A stretch of 64,000 nt of DNA from Pratylenchus scribneri (Eukaryota > Nematoda > Chromadorea > Rhabditida > Pratylenchidae), in NCBI GenBank assembly GCA_030063045.1, contig JAQSEB010000082.1, positions 2,666,001 to 2,730,000 on the forward strand, written 5' to 3'. Below, in pieces: positions 38,782 through 50,093 of the stretch (position 1 is its first letter; each line of letters starts with the position of its first letter). The notes below the pieces were generated by a model. It had not been told where the DNA came from. It saw only the letters and a list, made by a program, of their open reading frames with translations, and made no database searches. Both the position numbers and the translations under genes were made by a program.

Positions 38782-41333
38782 ATGGCGTTGACAAATGCAA
38801 TTTTGCGCATAAATTCTTTGCTAATTCCTCCGCTTGGTTTTTTCCTGAATTTCACTCTTCTTTGGCTCATATTACGCAGAACTCCCAAAGAAATGTGGCT
38901 TCATAGTCGAGTGTTGCTCCAAACTTGCATTATGGATTTTCTACTTTTGACTGTCTTCTTTTTTGCAATTCCAGTGAGTTTTCAAAATGATCGATTAAAA
39001 TATAGTCCAGAAAGTTATGGCTAAGAACGGAAAACGAAAATTATCAGATTTAACCTATTTTATCGCTTTTTTATTTACAAATTTTTCAAACTTACTCATC
39101 CATTCCCAAATTTATAAAATGATATTAAATTTTGTTTGCCACGAAAAATTGGTTTATTGAGTAAATCCGGATGCATAATAAATTTCATGTTACAACAAAA
39201 TGCATGAATAATTAGAAATTAAATTCATTTTAGTATCCAACTTTCTTGGATGGAAGTGATATTATATTCCTATTCGATGGCTATTTGATTAAAACAAATT
39301 TATTTCGTCCATTATTTAATAATCCAATGAATTTGTTGTTTCTGGTTTTATTATGGAATTTTTTCTATCATTTGGATGTATTCGCCTGTGTTGTGCAATT
39401 TATTTATCGCTATGTGGTCTTCAATCAGTAATTTAAATATAATAAAATATATAATGAATGGATGGTAAAATCAATGTTTTAATTTATTGCTAAGAAAGTT
39501 GTAGCATTTTTTTAAATTTATTAGCAGAAGATTTTAAATAAATTTGCAAATCTTTTACTTATAATAATGTTTAACGTTTGATTTTTGTTAGTTTTTTTGC
39601 ACAGAATTTTAAAATGAATTAAATTTTAATATGAAAATCAGATAAAAATTTTTTGTTATAATCAAAAGTTTTATTTAATAAAACTAATCCAAAAATTATT
39701 TTTTTTTATTCATTATTCAGAATTCTTATTCAATGAAACTAAAAATAATTTTTTTTATAATCAGTCAATTATAATATTAAAAAGGATTTTTGTATATTTA
39801 AAAAATTATAGACTGCTAATAAATAAATAATTGAATTCATTTTTACTTTGGCAACAACAAAATAAATTAAAATATTTGAAAATAATCATTATATCATTTG
39901 TTTGAGTCAAAAAACTTAGCTAAATCCGGCTCCATTATTATAAATCGTATCAACTCGATGTTTAAATCAAAGCTTTTTTAAGTCCCGATATTTCGTTATG
40001 GTCAAAATATATGACCTTAAAGATGTCAAAATAATTATCAATTTAATATTATGCATTTTATAATTATTTTAGAAACTTCAAAATAACCCTTTGCCGTTAT
40101 TTTATTTTACTTATTCTGCCATCAATTTGTTCAATTACATTAAGTTATGGCACTTATTCCATAATAAAAAAGCCATTGTTGAATAATTCTATTGATTTAT
40201 CTGCATTTTCCATTGATTTCAACGAAAATGTCACATTTGTAATATTTGCATTGGATGTAAGCATAAATTTGTTGTAAGAAAAACAATTTCATAATTCACA
40301 GATATCTATTAGCCCAATTAATTTGTTAGCAATTATATTGCTCTATATTCTATCTTATTCCATAATAATTTTTTGTGGACGAAAAATTGTCAAACATGTT
40401 GCCACCCATGCAATGAGTGAACGGCTGAAGACATTGAATAAACAATTGACTAAAAGTCTAATCATTTGTGTAAGTGAAAATAACATAAATATTGAAAAAA
40501 TCGTACTGCGACACTCGCAGACCCGACACTTGCGGGCGAAACGGTCTGGAGCCGAAGGTGGTAAAGCTGGAGTGGATTGTTTATAGGATATTATTAGGCA
40601 TAATATTAGCTACAAAATGACACCAAATGTTTTGGTCAATGTTGAATATTCACCGAGTTATGGCCAAAAAAAAATTGATTTAATTAAAATTGCGATTTTG
40701 ACGGTTTTTTTGGCCATAATTCGGTGAAAACTCAAAATTTGTCAAATATTATATGTCATTTTGTAGCTAATTTTATGCCTAATAATATCCTATAAACAAT
40801 GCCACTACAGCTCTACCACCTTCGGCTCCAGACCGTTTCGTCCGCAAGTGTCGGGTCCGCAAGTGTCGGCCAACCGAAAAAATTTATAATTTTTAAAAAG
40901 TTATAAAAAATGTTCTAAAAAGGAGAAACCAATGCTAAAGTTTATTAATTGTTTGAAAAACTACTAATAAGATTTGACCACTGCAAAAAAAATTGGGTAA
41001 CCATTCTGGGAAAATTCTTCTGAATTATTTTACTTCTAATTTTTCAGCTAATGTATTTAAAAATATTTATTTTATATCAAAAAAATATATATTCTAAATT
41101 AATTTCAGGCCAGTTATCCGCTTACAATCGAAGCATTTATTATAATATTCAGTTTCTCACAATTCCTATTGTTGAATGGAAACATTTTTATTTTTGTACT
41201 AACTAGTTGGCTGCCCATTTTGAATCCCTTGGCCAATCTTTGTACATTTCGCCCCTATCGAGATGCATTGATGGCACCATTCAAAAAAGCAAAAGTTGAT
41301 GCTGTTCGTTCAATAACAAAATTTATAAACTGA
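38782..41333 (+). CDS. Seven-transmembrane chemoreceptor, Srd/Str type
   Basis: Nematode-specific G-protein-coupled receptor, normally acting in chemosensory cilia. Five exons join without phase conflict: 38782-38973, 39234-39427, 40073-40256, 40302-40469 and 41109-41333, giving about 320 residues. TM1 is LLIPPLGFFLNFTLLWLIL, followed by RRTPKEMWLHSRVLLQ and TM2 (IMDFLLLTVFFFAIP). TM3 ends FIYRYVVF, in the position of the DRY-like motif. TM4 is YFILLILPSICSI. The loop before TM5 is hydrophilic, with NNSIDLS and NENVTF. TM5 is LLAIILLYILSYSIIIF, TM6 FIIIFSFSQFLLLN and TM7 SWLPILNPLANLCTFRPYRD. The NP...FRPYR ending is the hallmark of the Str superfamily. A foldback element (40510-40868) fills most of the last intron. 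Ligand unknown. Confidence 0.85.
40510..40868. repeat. Foldback MITE family R2, well-preserved copy with arms over 120 bp
   Basis: The left arm has GACACTCGCAGACCCGACAC then TTGCGGGCGAAACGGTCTGG; the right arm has the complement, including CCAGACCGTTTCGTCCGCAA and GTGTCGGGTCCGCAAGTGTC. Pairing continues through TTTATAGGATATTATTAGGC and TTAGCTACAAAATGACA. The terminal CCGACACTTGCGG motif is doubled on each side. It has no coding capacity and sits in an intron of the chemoreceptor. Confidence 0.92.
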
Positions 41334-41389
41334 GGGAAGAGCCAATTTTTAAAAATTATATATATATTTTGGGTCATTTTATTAAATCC

Positions 41390-41565
41390 ATAGATCTCTT
41401 TAAGATCCGTTAATTGATATATAATTTTCTAAAGTTATTTCAAAAATTAATGTTATTAAATCATTTATTTTTCTGGAATTAATTTAAAATTGGTTAAACC
41501 TAAACCATGTCATTATCAAACGATGCATCCATCAATTGGGTATAAGGTTTGAGGGTCTAACGTAA
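41390..41565. repeat. Foldback MITE family R1, copy 6 (diverged)
   Basis: The left arm has ATAGATCTCTTTAAGATCCG and TTAATTGATATATAA. The right arm has CAAACGATGCATCCATCAAT and TGGGTATAAGGTTTGAGGGT. It lies between the 3' ends of the chemoreceptor and the GT11 gene. Confidence 0.55.
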
Positions 41566-41714
41566 ACCAACTGAACCATTTAGCTCGCCATTTCCAATGT
41601 TTTTTTGGCAAAATTAAATATTTCCCAATATTATTATTGATCATACCCGAAACATAGAGAAAATCAAAATATTATATTAATTTAAAAATATTATATTTAA
41701 ATTATTTGGATTAA

Positions 41715-43426
41715 TTAATTCAATTCATTGATTTGGCCACTTTTCGAATCCAAATAAATTGGAATCCATTCTGGCGGAAAATTTTGACGATTTCGATCCA
41801 TATCCTAAAAATGATGTAAAAGTAAAATATAAATAAAATTAATTGACCGTAAAATTAGCATTGAATAAAATGTGGCCTCCTTTTGGCTCCATCAAATATC
41901 CAATCCACCAGGCAAATGTTGAAGCGGATGCAGTTATTAAAAGTGAATCGCACGAAAGAACAGCTGTAAATTGGAAAAATTAATCTAACAAAAATGTTGG
42001 ATAGTCTCATAAAAGTGTAAATGAATTCAAATAAATATTTTAATAGAAAATTTTTTGGAATATTTTATTTTTATTATATTAAATATGGTAAATTAAAAAT
42101 AAAAAAAAATAATTAAAAAACAAACCAAATGCCATGTCCTCGCTACGACCATTTTGTTCGGGAATGGAGATTTGTTGAGTCAACTTTAATTTTAAAAATT
42201 ATAAATTTCCATAAATTCAAAAACATTTTACATTTTTTTGAATGTTCAAATCGCGTAAAAATTGTTTATCATCACCGAGCAAGACAATTGAAATTGAAGG
42301 GAATTTTTTGTGCAATTTTTGGACAGAAAATTGAATGGATTTTTGGGTGAATTCCTTTGTGGATTGCCAATTTCGATTGAAGAAGTCACCTCGGCGAGTG
42401 TGAACGCATAAATTGTGTGGAGAATTGGAACTAATATTTTATATTTTTAATTAGAAATAAATAAATTATTTATTTACACAAAAATTCTTCTTCTTTCATT
42501 CATTGCCCAGGCACAAAGTGAGGGCGAAAAACGAAATAAATTTCTTATATTTTGTTTATATTCATGAAAATATCGAAAATTTTGTAAATAAATTCCACCA
42601 AGGAGAAGATTTTTGGCTGAAATTGTCGTTAAATTCGATCTAAAAAATTGGAAAAAATTTGAATAATTTGATTTTAATTTGCCTTTTTGGATCATCAAAA
42701 TGGCAGCAATTTTGAGTGGCAAATTTGGTGGCAAAATATGTTTGATTTATTGCAGATTTATTGTTGAAATTCTGAAAATAATTAATTTAAAAAATAAATT
42801 AATTTTAGCGCACAATGTATTTGATGAATTTGGATTGGATGGGGAAAATCCATTCAAATTCACCGACGAATTTTTCGGCATTTGAGCATTGAGTTAGGGA
42901 GGAAAGAGCAGGAATTCGGCCCAATTGATGGCCAAGGCCATAAAGACTGGCTAAGCGAAACATCTGAACCGACAATCTTATAATAAAGAAAAAATTATGA
43001 AAAATTTTAAAATACTTAAAATTGTTTAATGTTTAATGAAAAATCATAAAATTTAATTCATATTAAATAAAATGCGTAAATAAATTTAAAAAATAAAATA
43101 ATCAGAAAATTTATTTAAATAAATGAAAGTGCCTGATTTCCAATTCCCGAACAAAATAGCACTTTTGGATTGTTGGAAATATATTTCAAATTGGATTGAT
43201 TAAAATGTTGCCAAAATTCCTCAATTTTATCGGCCCAAGGATCAAAACAAGCATTTGGATATTTCCTCAGCCTATTTCCATTTTTAATTTTGCCTAAATA
43301 AAAATAGCAAAACATTAATATAATAATTTTTATACCAATCGCATCGAAACCAAAATTATAGCATAGAAAAAGGACGAAAATGAAAATGGTGAATAAAATA
43401 ATGCGTTTTAAATGGCGAGGACGCAT
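41715..43426 (-). CDS. GT11-family glycosyltransferase (alpha-1,2-fucosyltransferase-like)
   Basis: Type II Golgi enzyme expected to transfer fucose from GDP-fucose. Nine exons: 43426-43336, 43293-43133, 42963-42814, 42771-42683, 42639-42478, 42430-42232, 42183-42126, 41963-41848 and 41804-41715. The start MRPRHLKRIILFTIFIFVLF gives a short basic tail and a signal anchor. The family motif GIGNQMFRLASLYGLGHQLG is split by the second intron. YLQNFRYFHEY and the GDP-sugar motif CVHTRRGDFF follow. IVLLGDD and the C-terminal SCDSLLITASASTFAWWIGY complete the GT11 pattern. Length is about 370 residues, usual for the family. Two introns (43132-42964 and 42682-42640) start with GC rather than GT; both rejoin conserved motifs in frame. 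Acceptor specificity cannot be told. Confidence 0.88.
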
Positions 43427-44110
43427 GATTAAATGAAACTTTTGGCCATAAAATTATGAATAAAAAGAGGAGAGATGTCCTTGGGATCATTTCATTTTCA
43501 AGAGACCTGTAAAATTTTAAAAAATGGAAATTTTTGAAAATCAATAAAAATTTTAGAAGGAAATGAAAAATGTCAAATGGGAGGGTGAATGAGGGAGAGA
43601 GAACATTAGAACTTGGCCATAAATGACTAATAATAAATTGGAATGAATGGGGCCGGCATATTAGCCTCTAAAAGCATTTCATTTTATTGATTAAAAATGA
43701 AAATAGCAAAATGGAAAAAAAAGGAATAAATATATGGTTACCATTTTATTATTTTATCATGATAAAAAATATTTTAAAATAATTCATCACATAAATCAAA
43801 CGTATAAATATAAATTATGCATCAAAAATATCATTGGGCTGTTGGCTACAAAGCAAATAAATATTCTTTCGCCCGTGGGAATAAATTATTTGATGAGGGA
43901 AAATAAGCCGATAATTGGCCAACAAAGGCAAAATGAGGCAAAAAATCGAAAATCCAAATGTACAAATCGTGTTTAAAATGAATGGAATTTGAAATGAATT
44001 TGCTATAAGATATGGCCCAATTGTGAAAAATCCTAAATTTATACATATTTTGGAATTGTTAAGTTAAATTGTAAAATTAACTATTTTAAAAACAACAGCA
44101 GATGTACACT
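43427..44110. other. AT-rich intergenic DNA
   Basis: Upstream of the GT11 start. No exon chain, repeat or RNA gene is evident. Confidence 0.45.
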
Positions 44111-44668
44111 CTCCCAGAGTCACAAAGAAAATATGCGCAAAATATTTTGAAAATTTCGTTGTAATTGTGAACATTTTTTAAAAATGGAAAAACTCCTCAA
44201 TATATATTGAGCACAGATAAATTGTTAAAATATCTTAGAAATGAATAAATTCTGAAAATCTATGTCAAAATAAATTCAAAAGATTTTGAACATAAAAGGA
44301 AAAAAATATGTTCAAAATTTTACATATTTACAGAATTAAGTGAAAATACATCAATTATTATAATATTCTTAAAATTATTAAAATTCAGGGCAGGGAACAT
44401 TTTGATAATTTAATAATTTTGAAAATTTATATTTTTATTCATTTTGATATGCTTTTGAAAATAAGACCCAAAATGCAGATTAAAAATGGATACAATTTTC
44501 AGAAAATTTTCAGAATTCTATGATTTTCGCCAAATTTTTCGATTCATTTTCACAACCTAAAATAGAACAAATTTTCAGAATATTTTCGAAAAATATCTAA
44601 ATTTTGAGAATATTCTGGAGAAAGGCAATGAAAGGAATAAATAAATGTTTTAATGGAGGAGGATACAT

Positions 44669-44743
44669 AGCATCCTTAGCTCAATGTTATATCGCTGACT
44701 TTGAGCCTTGACTACTCGGGTTCGAATCCCAGCTGCGGCAGGT
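44669..44743 (+). tRNA. tRNA-like sequence with A and B boxes, probably a pseudogene or SINE head
   Basis: The A-box-like TTAGCTCAATGTTA and a perfect B box GGTTCGAATCC are about 37 nt apart, as in a tRNA. The 3' end CAGCTGCGGCA does not pair with the 5' end GCATCCT, and the anticodon arm is poorly formed, so it is unlikely to be a functional tRNA. A simple-repeat tract begins directly downstream, as in tRNA-derived SINEs. Confidence 0.45.
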
Positions 44744-44756
44744 AATTATATGAGTG

Positions 44757-44985
44757 AAATCAGAATCAGAAGAAGGGAAAAAAGTCAGAACAGTGCGCGA
44801 GAAAAATCAGAACAAGGAAAAAATCAGAACAGAAAATCAGAACAAGGGAAAAATCAGAACAGAAAATCAGAACAAGGTAAAAATCAGAACAGAAAATCAG
44901 AACAAAAAATCAGAACAAGGCAAAAGTCAGAACGGTGCGCGAGAAAAATCAGAAAAATAAACCAGAACAAGGGAAAACAGATTTT
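44757..44985. repeat. Short minisatellite of AATCAGAACAAGG(G)AAA units
   Basis: Alternating AAAATCAGAAC and AAGGGAAAAATCAGAAC units, with two GTGCGCGAGAAAAATCAGAA variants near the ends (44795 and 44934). It follows the tRNA-like sequence and lies in the centre of the 1.2-kb element. Plus-strand open frames here are artefacts. Confidence 0.85.
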
Positions 44986-45467
44986 TGCCCCATTTTCAAA
45001 ATATTCTGTATATGATTGCCATTTTTAAAATATTTTTCATGGTATTTTGAATAGATATTGAAAATATGTCCTAAAAGATTTCGAAAATGTTTCATATTTT
45101 CAAATTATTTTCGAAATTCTGAAAAATTGTTATATTCACTAGATTTTCACTAGATTTTTAAAATGGAAATGTAAAAATATTTAAATATCTTTTCAAAATA
45201 TATGCCTTTTTAAAAAATTTCGCAAAATACACGCATTTCGATTTTGTCCATACGATTGAAAATTTGGGTACATTTTCACCAGATTTTCAAAATTCGCGCT
45301 AAAAATTGTGACTCTGGGCTCCTGCCTGACTCCTGCTGCTGTGCTGATGGATAATAATTTTTTATACTATTTCTTTAAAATTTTTCAAGTATTTACATTT
45401 ACTAAAAAATGTTAATGTTTGTATTTATTTGCGCATTTTCTTCTTTCTGGCCAAAGGAATCAATCAG

Positions 45468-47208
45468 TCAATCATATTGATGTGCAATTCTCTGTAAATA
45501 TGCCAAATAAATTTAAGAAAATATCTCTTAATAATATACCTCAACATTGGCCAACAAATGAACAATTCGATTTGTCCTCAATGCCACATTGGCCATTGAG
45601 CCAATTTCCATTTGAAGTGATTGTTTCAGCGAGAATTCACTCAATGAACGGGTATAAGTGGCCTGAATTGCTTGCACCATTTTCTTTCCTTCCGCACTCA
45701 TTTGTGGGACTAATTGGAAGGAAAAGGGTTTTAAACTTTAAATTTAAAATCTGATTCATTTTCAATATTCAAATCAAATTATTTTTTTTCCTATGATTGC
45801 AAAAATCCAAGTAATTTATTCCCAGAAATAAATCTTTTATTTTTAATAATTTTCCATCATTCTCTTCCTCAATATTTTGCCTTATAAAATTAAAAATTAA
45901 TTATTTTTAAAATTTTTAATCAATTTAAAAAATTCTACAAAATTTATTAAATCTATTTAAAAAATTAAAATATTTCCCCAACCTGTGCTGAAGAAGCAGA
46001 CCAATCGGAGCAATTCCAATTCCAAATTGCTGACTTCCAATTCCCTCAATGGGTTCACAATTTCTGCATTCAGTACCTCCAACTTTTCCCTGCCAAAATG
46101 TTCACATTGAATTTGTTGCTGGGAATTGAAATGTTGGCCGGCCAAAAGAAGCCATCCAAGTGAGCGGGCCCTATTCACAATGAGGCAATTCTTAAAAAGC
46201 AAAATTGAAGGAAGGTTAATTCCCAATTATTTTGCTCACTTTGTCCTGTTCATTGAACAATTTGAGCTCGGGAATTGTTTGAATCCATTCGAGGTAGTCG
46301 GCCAACAATTTGAGGTTTAATTTTGAGGAATTTTGGAGAGGAAAGGAACAAGTCAAATTCGCATTGGACGACAAGCGGGGCCTTGGATGAATCTTCAAAA
46401 TGAACAGATTATTATTTTAAATTTGCCCTAAAATAAATTTTTTACTTCGCTCATTTCTGCCAAATTATTTTCATTCGGTGATTGTGGCTCAAAATTTATA
46501 GGCGATTCCTGCTCATTTCGTTGCTTCAATGCAGCCGTGCTTTTGCCCCAACTATCTCGAATCACTGAAAATTATATAAAATTCATAGGAAATAATGCAA
46601 ATTTGCCTTACAATTTGGGTCCATTCCAACTTCAAAGCATCGTTTTAGGCGACAAGCTCGACAACTATTTCGGCGACCTTCAAATTTTAAAGGAATTTTG
46701 GGTAAAAATGTGCCCATTTCTCATTTACCATCTTCAATTTCGCATTTTGCCAGAATTGTGCCAACCGTATTGACACTGTTCCGAAGGCAAATATAGCGTC
46801 GTTTTGAGGAAATTGTTCGCCAGAAAAATCCTTAAATTTATTTGATTTTATTGATACAATATAGGCAATATTATAATTTCAAAAAATTACTCTTTATTTA
46901 CTTGTTTATTTTAAAGAGTCAAATTACCTATATTAATTTTGAGAATGTTTTGATTAGATTTTTACAAAATTGATTAAACGAACCGAAAAAAACCAAGGAA
47001 TTTTCAAAAATTGAAATTCTAAAACCCACTAAAACCAAAACCGAAAACTTCGGTTTAAAAACCTACTTTGGACAACTATAGTTTTGATAACCTAAAATGC
47101 CCTTTTACCTTTGCATCCATTGCAGCACCAACTGCCATAATGTTGTTTGGCATTTCGTGCATTGCAAACCAAACATTTTGTTGGGGTCATTTGCATTTCA
47201 AGGGACAT
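45468..47208 (-). CDS. Nuclear hormone receptor, full length with an unusual second finger
   Basis: Eight exons with fitting phases: 47208-47109, 46830-46729, 46677-46612, 46564-46446, 46392-46240, 46191-45984, about 45704-45540 and about 45512-45468. The start MSLEMQMTPT runs straight into finger 1, CLVCNARNAKQHYGSWCCNGCKGFFWR. The second finger reads YICLRNSVNTVGTILAKC, then NSCRACRLKRCFEVGMDP; the gap between its first two cysteines is longer than usual. Hinge: LIRDSWGKSTAALKQRNEQE. The ligand domain includes LLADYLEWIQTIPELKLFNE, VNRARSLGWLLLAGQHF, NLELELLRLVCFF and VPQMSAEGKKMVQAIQATY, ending near LLANVERIAHQYD before TGA. The C-terminal helix is short, so an AF-2 may be missing. This is the best resolved receptor of the three. 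Confidence 0.9.
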
Positions 47209-50093
47209 TTAAAAGAAATGAATAATTTGATGAAGGAATTTATCTCTGAAAATGATTAAAAAATATGAAAAAGGAATGGGGGAATATTTTGGATTTATTC
47301 GCCCTACTGGGAATGGCATTAGACCATCAAATATTCCATCCAATTTATATCCCATCAATAAGGCTAATTAGTTTTGTTTATGGCGGAAAATGAGGAAGTA
47401 TTCACTGCCGAAAGGAAGAAAGATGAAATGGCCAAAAATGATGAATGGGAAAAGGAGGAAGTGGGTGGATAAAATAGGCAATGGAAAGGGGGAGGGGGCC
47501 AAATCCCAAAAGTTCATAACGGCTGACGGACACGGAAATGGGGTGGCTGGCAGTAGGCCGACTGACTGACTGAGGCTGGCACTTTCCGGCGCCCGCCCCT
47601 TTGATTCTCGCCTCCCCCCCCCCCTTCCTTGCCACTTTTGCGCCGCAAGAAAAGGCAAAATTACTTCCTCGTTCCCCCCAACAAAATGTGCCCTATTCGT
47701 CGTTCTTTTGCTCACTCACATCAGTGCAGAGTGCGGCGAACAATTTGGCATGTCAATGGCCAATGACTGTGGACTCCCTTTTAATGTACAAATTGTGTGT
47801 ATTATAAAGTGCAAACAAGGAAGTAGAAAAGTGAATGCCGAATGAAAATGGTTGGAAATGCTTGGAAAATAACAATTTATTGAGAGGGAATGATTATTAT
47901 TCCATTTTTTTGAGAAAATTATGCAAATCTTTTGGCGAAAAAAGGAACTACATTTTTATTCGCCTCCCTGTTGATTTATTGTCCGTAAACAATTTTGTTG
48001 AGGATTATTATTTTTAATTGTTGACATTAAAAATAAGGACAAATTAATTTAAATTTATTGACATTTAAATTACGACAAATACCGTTTCTAATTTTTCTTC
48101 AGTGCAATTTGCTTGATTAGATTTGTTGTGTTTTTGTAAATTTACTTCCTTCATTTTGGCACTAATCATAATCAGTATATAGCCATCCTTTAATACTTTC
48201 GTGCCGCCGCGCACTTCTAATTTTCCACTCTTATTTAAGTGCCAACGGGAAAATGAAGACGGTAAATTTTTTGAAAAATGTCAAATAAAACGGATGAAGA
48301 ACATTTTCCGCATTCCACTGGCTATAAACATTTGGGCTTCAAACAAAATTGATGGATGATGGCACATTAAGAAAGGACATACAAAAATTATGGCTCTAAT
48401 TTTCGGGAGAGGGGATTATTTATTTAAAATTAAAGGAAAATTTTCAGCCAATAAAAATAAATAAATCCAAATAAACAATACCATATTTTTCTATTAGAAT
48501 CCCATGGGTTTTTATTAGAAAGCGGGCTTAGAAGTGGGCTTATATTAGAAAAAATACAGTAAATCTAATAAAATAATTATTTACAAATTTGTTAAAATAT
48601 TATATAATAAACTATTTTTATGTTAAAAATGGAATAAAAGTCCATTGTTTTCCTCAATTTCCACTTCCACATTTCCATTTTCCAATGGCCAAATTGCTTC
48701 CTATGCACTTTTGGCAACATATCCCCAATTCAAAAGAACATCGAAATAAAAAGAGTAGTGAATGTGCCCATCGTGTCCCGAATGTCCCATTCATTCATTC
48801 AATGGTGGGTCTAGTCCTCGTTTCCCTTTGACGCATACAAATTGCCGCCTTGCTTTTCTTTTTTTTGCGGCATTGGCCAAAAACACGAACAAGGAAGTAA
48901 AAATGCAAATAAATTCAAAAGAATAAAGCGGAATTGTACAATGCAAAATGTAATAAAACAATCAAAAAAAAATAATTTTCTATTTCCTTATTTTCCTACT
49001 TATTTTTATTGTCTCTACACTAATCCTACACTAATTCATTGGCTAATGGCAAAATACTTATTATTTTGCTCAAATTAATAAAAATATACTTCCTCATTTT
49101 TAATTATTATTAATGGAAGGGGAATATTACACAAATTTAAATGTAAAAAAAAATAAATAAAAAAGAAGCCAAAAAAGGAAGGAGGAAATAATAATTCAAA
49201 AAGGTCAAAACAACATTAATCGGGGACTCCTCTGTCCATCATTTAAAATGTTGATGGCATTTTAATGGCCATTTTAGTGGGAAATGGATTATGGAAGAGG
49301 AAAGTGGGGGCTGCCAAATATTGAAAAAAGGAATGGATTTTGGCTAATATTTTTATGTACAGTATGGTCAATAATGAATGAGAATATTATTCAACAAATT
49401 CATGGAATGGAAATTGGAAATGGAAAGAAGGAAGGAATATGAAAATGAGGAAGTTAATTTGGCCATAATTCTATTTTTATTGAAGTGAAGAACAGAGGAA
49501 CAAATATAATTTATTTATGGGCTATGATTGAATGAAATTGGGGAGGGTGATATTGTTTGGGCCAATTGGCCAAAGTTATAAATGGGAGAATGTGGGGCAC
49601 GGAAATAGGGGAAATGGGAGAATAAGGAAGTAAAAAATGGGCGTCTGAAAAGAAAGACCAATGAATGGAATGTCACAATTCAAATCCAAAATATATACAT
49701 AGAAAATAGAACAATTGTGCCAATTCCAAGTATTAATATTAATATAATATTGTAAAAAAGGGTGGTGGTGAGCGCGTTGGAAAAAAAGCAAAAAAAGATG
49801 TTTTTTATGTATTTTTAATCAAAAATATATGATTTATTTATGCTTTTTTGTAACTTTAATATCATCTCTGTCATGGATTGAAGAAATTAATTTTCCATTT
49901 ATTTGAATAGAAATTAATTATTCTACTCATTTATGTGTAAAATTAAAATAATATTTGGAACAAAAAATTTGAAAAAAATTAATTCCGAATTAATTTATTT
50001 TGGCATTTAATTTGACTATATTAAATTGTTTCACATCACAATATTAATATAATATAATATTTAAATTTTTCCATTGTTGAATATTCAATTCAT
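47209..50093. other. Long gene-free stretch
   Basis: 47400-47760 is GC-richer and contains a CCCCCCCCCC run near 47614, then CTTCCTCGTTCC. It could be the promoter of the receptor on the minus strand or of an unseen gene. 47800-50090 is AT-rich with no coding chain. The motif ATTAGAAAAAATACAG-type sequence around 48500 may belong to a degenerate repeat. Confidence 0.4.

Larger units (their letters stand above)
44111..45326. mobile_element. Repetitive element with inverted ends, about 1.2 kb
   Basis: It begins CTCCCAGAGTCACAAAG and ends TTGTGACTCTGGGCTC, a near-exact inverted pair. Subterminal parts share GCGCAAAATATTTTGAAAAT-type sequence with its complement. Much of the interior is made of scattered ATTTTCAGAAT and TTTTGAAAAT motifs in both orientations. 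The centre holds a tRNA-like segment and a minisatellite. No transposase frame is present, so it would be non-autonomous. Confidence 0.55.

Noticed and set aside
44669..44743. A functional tRNA gene
   Set aside because: The acceptor stem does not pair and the anticodon arm is poor, so it is listed as tRNA-like only.
47368..47715. 115-codon minus-strand frame in GC-rich DNA
   Set aside because: Low-complexity Pro/Ser/Phe content, no start context or splice partners; more likely promoter or untranslated DNA.
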